From Betaproteobacteria bacterium (GTDB lineage: Bacteria > Pseudomonadota > Gammaproteobacteria > Burkholderiales > SG8-39), in assembly GCA_005881575.1 (NCBI GenBank), contig VBCA01000009.1, forward strand, positions 1 to 64,000: a stretch of DNA of 64,000 bases, in the 5' to 3' direction. The translations under genes and the position numbers were made by a program. A model generated the notes under the pieces. That model made no database searches, was not told the DNA's origin, and saw only the letters and a list, made by a program, of their open reading frames with translations. Positions 58,110-64,000 of the stretch are shown piece after piece (the first letter of the stretch is position 1; each line of letters starts with the position of its first letter).

Positions 58110-58691
58110 ATGCAGCGCAAGAACGAGGCGCGACGCCTGGACATCCTGCGCGCCGCGGCGCGCGTATTCCGCCGCCTGGGTCTCTCGGCAACCGGCATGC
58201 GCGAGATCGCCGAGGAAGCCGATCTCTCGCCCGGCAACCTGTATTACTACTTCAGCGGCAAGGACGAGATCCTGCTCTTCTGCCAGGAGCGCACGCTTGT
58301 GCGACTCCTCGCCTCGGTGGAAGAGGCGCGTACCGCCTCTGGTTCCTGCTCCGGGCGTTTGCGCGCGGTGATGAGCGCGCATGTGCGCTGCATGCTCGAC
58401 GAGCTCGAGGGCGCGACCGCGCACCTCGAGGTGGAAGTTCTGCCCGAGGCTATGCGCAAGGGGGTCATCCAGAAACGCGATGCCTACGAGCGCGCGGTGC
58501 GCGGCCTTGTTGCCGAGGGGATAGAGCGCGGCGAATTCGCCCGGACCGATCCAGCGCTCGTCACGCGCGCCATGCTCGGCGCGGTCAACTGGACCGCGCG
58601 CTGGTACAGGCCCGAGGGCCCGCGATCGGTCGCCGAGATCGCCGATTCGCTCTCCGATTACCTCGTTCGAGGCCTCGTCCCGACAAAATGA
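58110..58691 (+). CDS. TetR-family transcriptional regulator
   Basis: The 193-residue regulator has a TetR HTH (RLDILRAAARVFRRLGLSAT, then MREIAEEADLSPGNLYYYF with SGKDEIL) and a variable helical ligand domain. An ATG at 58059 would give 17 more residues but lies inside the operator and at the predicted transcript start. ATG 58110 with GGAG just upstream is therefore preferred. The stop overlaps the hcrC ATG, so it is co-transcribed with the reductase genes it likely controls, with an aromatic acyl-CoA as a plausible ligand. Confidence 0.85.
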   Translation: MQRKNEARRLDILRAAARVFRRLGLSATGMREIAEEADLSPGNLYYYFSGKDEILLFCQERTLVRLLASVEEARTASGSCSGRLRAVMSAHVRCMLDELEGATAHLEVEVLPEAMRKGVIQKRDAYERAVRGLVAEGIERGEFARTDPALVTRAMLGAVNWTARWYRPEGPRSVAEIADSLSDYLVRGLVPTK

Positions 58692-59185
58692 AGACGGCCG
58701 CCCCCACGAACGTCCACCTCACCTTGCGCGTGAACGGCGAGGAGCAGCAGGTTTCCTTCGCCCCGTACAAGACGCTGCTCGAAGTGCTGCGCGAGGACAT
58801 GAACCTCACCGGTACCAAGCACGGCTGCGAGCTCGGCGAGTGCGGCGCCTGCGCAGTGCTGGTGGACGGTGTGCCCGTGCTTTCCTGCCTCGCGCTCGCC
58901 CTTGATTGCGAAGGGCGGGCTGTCGAGACCGTAGAGGGCCTGGCGAGCGGCGGCAAGCTGCATCCGCTGCAGGCGGCCTTTGCAGACCTCGGCGGCGCTC
59001 AGTGCGGCTACTGCACCCCCGGAATCCTGATGACGGCGAAAGCGCTGCTCGAAAAAGACCCGAACCCGAGCCGCGAGAGGATCAAGGAAGCGATCTCCGG
59101 GAACCTGTGCCGCTGTACCGGCTACCAGCAGATCTACGAATCGATCGAGGAAGCGGCGAGAACGATGCGGGAGTCCAAGCGGTGA
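58688..59185 (+). CDS. hcrC: 4-hydroxybenzoyl-CoA reductase subunit gamma
   Basis: The 165-residue protein is the two-[2Fe-2S] subunit of the xanthine-oxidase family. The plant-type cluster motif is KHGCELGECGACAVLVDGVPVLSC (in part: C-x4-C-x2-C then C), and the second cluster uses QCGYCTPG and NLCRCTGY. It passes electrons to the molybdenum subunit. Length agrees with known HcrC (about 161 residues). Its stop overlaps the hcrA GTG. Confidence 0.92.
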   Translation: MKTAAPTNVHLTLRVNGEEQQVSFAPYKTLLEVLREDMNLTGTKHGCELGECGACAVLVDGVPVLSCLALALDCEGRAVETVEGLASGGKLHPLQAAFADLGGAQCGYCTPGILMTAKALLEKDPNPSRERIKEAISGNLCRCTGYQQIYESIEEAARTMRESKR

Positions 59186-61632
59186 CGAAACGCTTCGACG
59201 TGATCGGCAAGCCCCGCCGCCGGGTGGACGGCCGCGCCAAGGTGACGGGACTCACGCGCTTCGCCGACGACGTGGTGCTGCCGCGCATGCTGCATTGCAA
59301 GCTGCTGCGTTCTCCGCATCCGCATGCGACGATCGAGTCGATCGACGTTTCGCGCGCGCAAGCGCGGCCTGGCGTACACCTCGTGCTCACCGGCAAGGAT
59401 TTCCCCGTCACCTTCGGCATCCTGCCGGTAACCCAGGACGAATATCCGCTCGCTCCAGAGCGTGTCCGCTACGTGGGCGATCCGGTCGCCGCAGTCGTCG
59501 CCCGAGACGAGCAGACCGCGTTCGAGGCGCTCGGCTTCATCGAAGTCGAGTACCGGCCGCTCAAGACCATCTCCGATCCGGAGGAGGCGCTCGCGACGCC
59601 CGAGCCGCGCATTCACAGCTACGGCGAGCAGGGAAACATCCACCGCCTCCAGGCCTTCGAGTTCGGCGACGTGAACGAGGCGCTCGCCAAAGCCGACCAC
59701 GTGTTCGAGGATGTGTTCTTCTACCAGGGCAACACGCACCTGCCGATCGAGCAGCACGCCTCGGTCGCCGCGGTCGACGGCGAAGGCAAGCTCACGCTCT
59801 GGTCGTCCACCCAAGTGCCGCACTACATCCACCGGGCGCTTGCCAATGCGCTGCAGATTCCACCTGCGCACGTACGCGTGATCGCCTGCCCGAATGGCGG
59901 CGGTTTCGGCGGAAAGTGCGACCTGCACAATCACGAGATCGTGGTGTCGAAAGCGGCGATCCTGCTCGGCCGGCCGGTGAAGATCTGCCTCACGCGCGAG
60001 GAAGTCTTCTACATGCACCGCGGCCGCCATCCGGTGCTGATGAAAATGCGCACCGGCGTGACGAAAGACGGAAAGATCACCGGCATGCACACGCAGACGC
60101 TGCTCGACGGCGGCGCCTATGGCGGCTACGGTGCGGCGAGCACCTTCTACACGGGCGTGCTCCAGACGGTGGCCTATCACATCCCGCGCTACAAGTTCGA
60201 CGCCTGCCGAATCTTCACCAACAAGCCGCCTTGCGGCCCCAAGCGCGGGCACGGCACGCCGCAGCCGCGCTTCGGCCAGGAAGTGCAGCTCGACAAGATC
60301 GCGGAGAAACTCGAGATCGACCCGGCAGAGCTGCGCCTTTCCATCGTCGCCAAGCCCGATTCGCTCACGGCGAACTGGCTGAAGATAGGCACGATCGGCC
60401 TCGCCGAGTGCATCCGCAAAGTGGTGGCGAGCTCCGACTGGAAAAACAGATTCCGGAAACTCCCCGAAGGCCGCGGTGTCGGGCTCGCGTGCGGCGCGTA
60501 TCTGTGCGGCGCGGGGTTGCCGATCTACTGGAACAAGATGCCGCAATCGGGCGTGCAGCTTCTCATCGACAGGAGCGGGCAGGTCACGGTGTTCTGCGGC
60601 GCGACCGAGATCGGGCAGGGGTCGGACGACGTGCTCGCGGCGATCGTTGCCGAAGTGCTGGGCGTCGACCCCTACGACGTGCGCTGCGTCACCGGCGACA
60701 CGGGCTTGACGCCGGTCGACCTCGGCTCGTACTCCAGCCGGGTCACCGTGATGATGGGCAATGCCGCGATCCAAGCGGCCGAGCTGCTGCGCGATCTCAT
60801 CGCGCGAGCGGCTGCCGAGCACATGGAAACCGTGCCCGAGAACGTCGGCTTCGCGCTCGGGCGCGTGTTCCGCGCCGACGATCCGGGAAAGCTGATGAGC
60901 TTCCGCGAAGCGATCGTGCTGGCCGAGGAAAAATTCGGCACGCTGGGTTCGGTGGGCTCCTATTCACCGCCGCGCTCACCCGGCCGCTACAAAGGAGCGG
61001 GGGTCGGACCGTCTCCCGCTTACTCCTATACGGCGTGCGTGGTCGAAGCCGAAGTGGACCGCAAGACGGGCTGGATCACCGTGCCGAAAGTGTGGATCGC
61101 GCACGACATCGGCCGCGCCGTCAACCCGGTGAGCGCGCGCGGGCAGGTCGAAGGCAGCGTCTACATGGGACTGGGCGAGGCGCTCATGGAAGAGCAGGTC
61201 TTCCGGCGCCTGCCGCCCAAGCTCTCCAACGCGCTCGTGCACAAGATTCCTTCGCTTCTCGAATACAAGAGCCTGACCTCGCTGGACATGCCCGAAGTCT
61301 TTACCGAGCTCGTCGAGGACCCGGATCCCAACTGTCCGTTCGGAGCGAAGGAAGTGGGGCAGGGGCCTTTGCTGCCCGTGATGCCGGCGGTCGCGAACGC
61401 CGTGTACGACGCGATCGGGGTGCGTATCGACGAGCTGCCGATCACCCCGGACAAGGTGCTCGCCGCCCTGGAGAAAAAAGCCAAGGGCGAAACGCCGCGA
61501 GTCGGGCCGGAGAGTTTTCCCGATGTTCCCTACCCCGAGCCGATGCTCGTGCCGCCGCCCTGGGAAGGCGGCGACGGAAATTCCGTCAACACACCGCGGC
61601 GCAGGCCTTTGAAGAAGGAGGCCCTGGCATGA
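59182..61632 (+). CDS. hcrA: 4-hydroxybenzoyl-CoA reductase subunit alpha (molybdenum subunit)
   Basis: The 816-residue protein has the xanthine-oxidase fold: RVDGRAKVTGLTRFADD, LRSPHPHATI, the molybdopterin regions PNGGGFGGKCD, GATEIGQGSDDVLA and GSYSSRVTVMMGNA, and the C-terminal FGAKEVGQGPLLPV with the active-site Glu region. HCR reductively removes the para-hydroxyl of 4-hydroxybenzoyl-CoA. It is about 45 residues longer than the Thauera enzyme owing to a Pro-rich C-terminal tail. The start is a GTG overlapping hcrC. Confidence 0.92.
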   Translation: MTKRFDVIGKPRRRVDGRAKVTGLTRFADDVVLPRMLHCKLLRSPHPHATIESIDVSRAQARPGVHLVLTGKDFPVTFGILPVTQDEYPLAPERVRYVGDPVAAVVARDEQTAFEALGFIEVEYRPLKTISDPEEALATPEPRIHSYGEQGNIHRLQAFEFGDVNEALAKADHVFEDVFFYQGNTHLPIEQHASVAAVDGEGKLTLWSSTQVPHYIHRALANALQIPPAHVRVIACPNGGGFGGKCDLHNHEIVVSKAAILLGRPVKICLTREEVFYMHRGRHPVLMKMRTGVTKDGKITGMHTQTLLDGGAYGGYGAASTFYTGVLQTVAYHIPRYKFDACRIFTNKPPCGPKRGHGTPQPRFGQEVQLDKIAEKLEIDPAELRLSIVAKPDSLTANWLKIGTIGLAECIRKVVASSDWKNRFRKLPEGRGVGLACGAYLCGAGLPIYWNKMPQSGVQLLIDRSGQVTVFCGATEIGQGSDDVLAAIVAEVLGVDPYDVRCVTGDTGLTPVDLGSYSSRVTVMMGNAAIQAAELLRDLIARAAAEHMETVPENVGFALGRVFRADDPGKLMSFREAIVLAEEKFGTLGSVGSYSPPRSPGRYKGAGVGPSPAYSYTACVVEAEVDRKTGWITVPKVWIAHDIGRAVNPVSARGQVEGSVYMGLGEALMEEQVFRRLPPKLSNALVHKIPSLLEYKSLTSLDMPEVFTELVEDPDPNCPFGAKEVGQGPLLPVMPAVANAVYDAIGVRIDELPITPDKVLAALEKKAKGETPRVGPESFPDVPYPEPMLVPPPWEGGDGNSVNTPRRRPLKKEALA

Positions 61633-62644
61633 TGCGGCTGCCCTGGTTCGAATTTCATTCGCCGAGATCCATCAGTGAAGCGGCGAAGATCCTCGCGGCC
61701 GAAGGCCCGCAGGCGATGCTGATCGCGGGCGGGACCGATCTCCTGCCCAACATGAAGCGGCGCCACCAGACTCCGGCAACGCTCGTATCGCTGCGGCAGA
61801 TCGAAGCCTTGAAGAAAGCCGCCAACGGGTCGGGTGTCACTTTGGGCGCCGCCTTCACGCTGAATGAAATCGTCGCGAACGCCGCGGTGCGCGAGCAGTA
61901 CGCCGGGCTTTGGCAGGCGGCGGCGCAGGTCGCAACCGTGCACCTGCGCAACATGGGCACGCTCGGCGGCAACCTGTGCCTGGACACGCGCTGCAACTAC
62001 TACAACCAGAACTACGAGTGGCGAAAGGCGATCGACTTCTGCCTGAAGAAGGACGGCGAAATCTGCTGGGTCGCCACCGCCAGCAAGCGCTGCGTCGCGG
62101 CTTCCTCGACCGACACGGCGCCCGCGCTGATGTCCCTGGGCGCGACCGCGCGCCTGGTCTCCACGCAAGGCGAGCGCGACGTGGCGCTCGCAGATCTCTA
62201 CAAGAACGATGGCATCGACTATCTCACGCGCCGCCCCGACGAGATCCTCACCGAAGTGAAATTGCCCGCGCCGGAGGGATGGAGGAGCAGCTACTGGAAG
62301 CTGCGCCGCCGCGGCGCGTTCGACTTTCCGGTGCTGGGTGTCGCTGCGGCGGTCAGGACCGCCAGCGACGGAACGGTCGAAGACGCCCGCATCGCGCTCG
62401 GCGCGGTGTCCTCGCGGCCTTTCCTCACGAAGGGCGGCGAGCTTCTCATCGGCAAGAAGCTCAGCGACGACGCCATCGCGGAAGCCGGCGCCAAGGTCGC
62501 ATCGGCGGCGAAGCCGATGGACAACACCGACTTGGATCTCTACTGGAGAAAAGCGGTGGCTGCGGAATTCGTGGGCTACGCGCTGCGCGAGATCCGCGGC
62601 GATGACATGAGCGCGACGCGCGTTCGCATCGCGCGACACGCGCT

Positions 62645-62648
<4 letters not shown>
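61629..62648 (+). CDS. hcrB: 4-hydroxybenzoyl-CoA reductase subunit beta (FAD and [4Fe-4S])
   Basis: The 339-residue FAD-binding subunit has LIAGGTDLLPNMKRR and NMGTLGGNLCLDTRC. Between residues 117 and 155 lies the insertion that distinguishes HCR from other xanthine-oxidase relatives. It supplies C122, C138, C146 and C155, the positions known to hold an extra [4Fe-4S] cluster in the Thauera enzyme. This makes HCR the best call over xanthine or CO dehydrogenase. The end overlaps boxD by four bases. Confidence 0.94.

Positions 62649-64000
<1,352 letters not shown>

Overview
The window reads as chromosomal DNA of a high-GC betaproteobacterium. The main evidence is a long run of genes in the order usual for that class: ndk, rlmN, pilW, rodZ, ispG, hisS, yfgM, bamB, der, hfq, hflX, hflK, hflC, a DUF2065 gene, hisZ and purA. 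A second such run is rpsF-priB-rpsR-rplI followed by dnaB. The box (aerobic benzoyl-CoA) pathway at the right end also fits an aromatic-degrading betaproteobacterium. No rRNA, CRISPR array, insertion sequence, integrase or phage gene was seen. Genes are packed tightly, with many 1-4 base overlaps and several convergent 3' overlaps.

Layout. 1-330: C-terminal end of a secreted repeat protein. 608-4754: a EutA-like ATPase with histidine-rich ends, followed by three cupin genes; no ethanolamine ammonia-lyase is present. 4833-9448: HNH nuclease, DUF6352 protein, AlkA-type glycosylase, accA and tilS. 9420-11499 (minus): a TctE/QseC-like sensor kinase and its response regulator. 11500-11866: a gene-poor gap holding an orphan minus-strand terminator. 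11867-27014: the housekeeping run from ndk to purA. 27028-30296: an EntE-like aryl-AMP ligase, an amidohydrolase and an SDR. 30357-37650: a compact aryl-polyene-like type II fatty-acid/polyketide cluster with ACP, two tandemly duplicated adenylating enzymes, hotdog dehydratase, polysaccharide deacetylase, ketosynthase, chain-length-factor-like protein, second dehydratase and ketoreductase. 37662-38480: MipA/OmpV. 38585-38671: tRNA-Leu(CAG). 38739-41702: rnr and rlmB. 41614-43197 (minus): a small protein and an M28 peptidase. 43456-46460: rpsF, priB, rpsR, rplI and dnaB. 47272-51859: an apparently Fur-controlled iron locus with FTR1 permease, porin, FMN-binding protein, PepSY-type membrane protein and ApbE flavin transferase. 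51816-64000: an aromatic-acid locus with boxB, boxC and boxR on the minus strand. On the plus strand are a flavodoxin-like gene, a benzoate-CoA ligase, a TetR regulator and 4-hydroxybenzoyl-CoA reductase genes hcrC, hcrA and hcrB. A partial boxD lies on the minus strand at the right edge.

How the parts work together. In the right-hand locus the ligase makes benzoyl-CoA or 4-hydroxybenzoyl-CoA. HcrCAB would remove the para-hydroxyl to give benzoyl-CoA, BoxB epoxidises it, BoxC opens the ring and BoxD oxidises the semialdehyde. Two TGCA-N6-TGCA-type sites in the boxR/flavodoxin intergenic region look like BoxR operators, one of them overlapping a perfect TATAAT. The reductase BoxA is not in the window. 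In the iron locus a textbook promoter (TTGACA, 17 bp, TATCAT) is overlapped by a good Fur box. The FMN-binding protein carries a GAT acceptor motif for the ApbE encoded two genes downstream.

The two best candidates for less-described systems are the EutA-like/cupin locus and the aryl-polyene-like cluster. The latter has a duplicated, apparently gene-converted ligase pair and an embedded polysaccharide deacetylase. All calls rest on reading motifs by eye; no database search was run.
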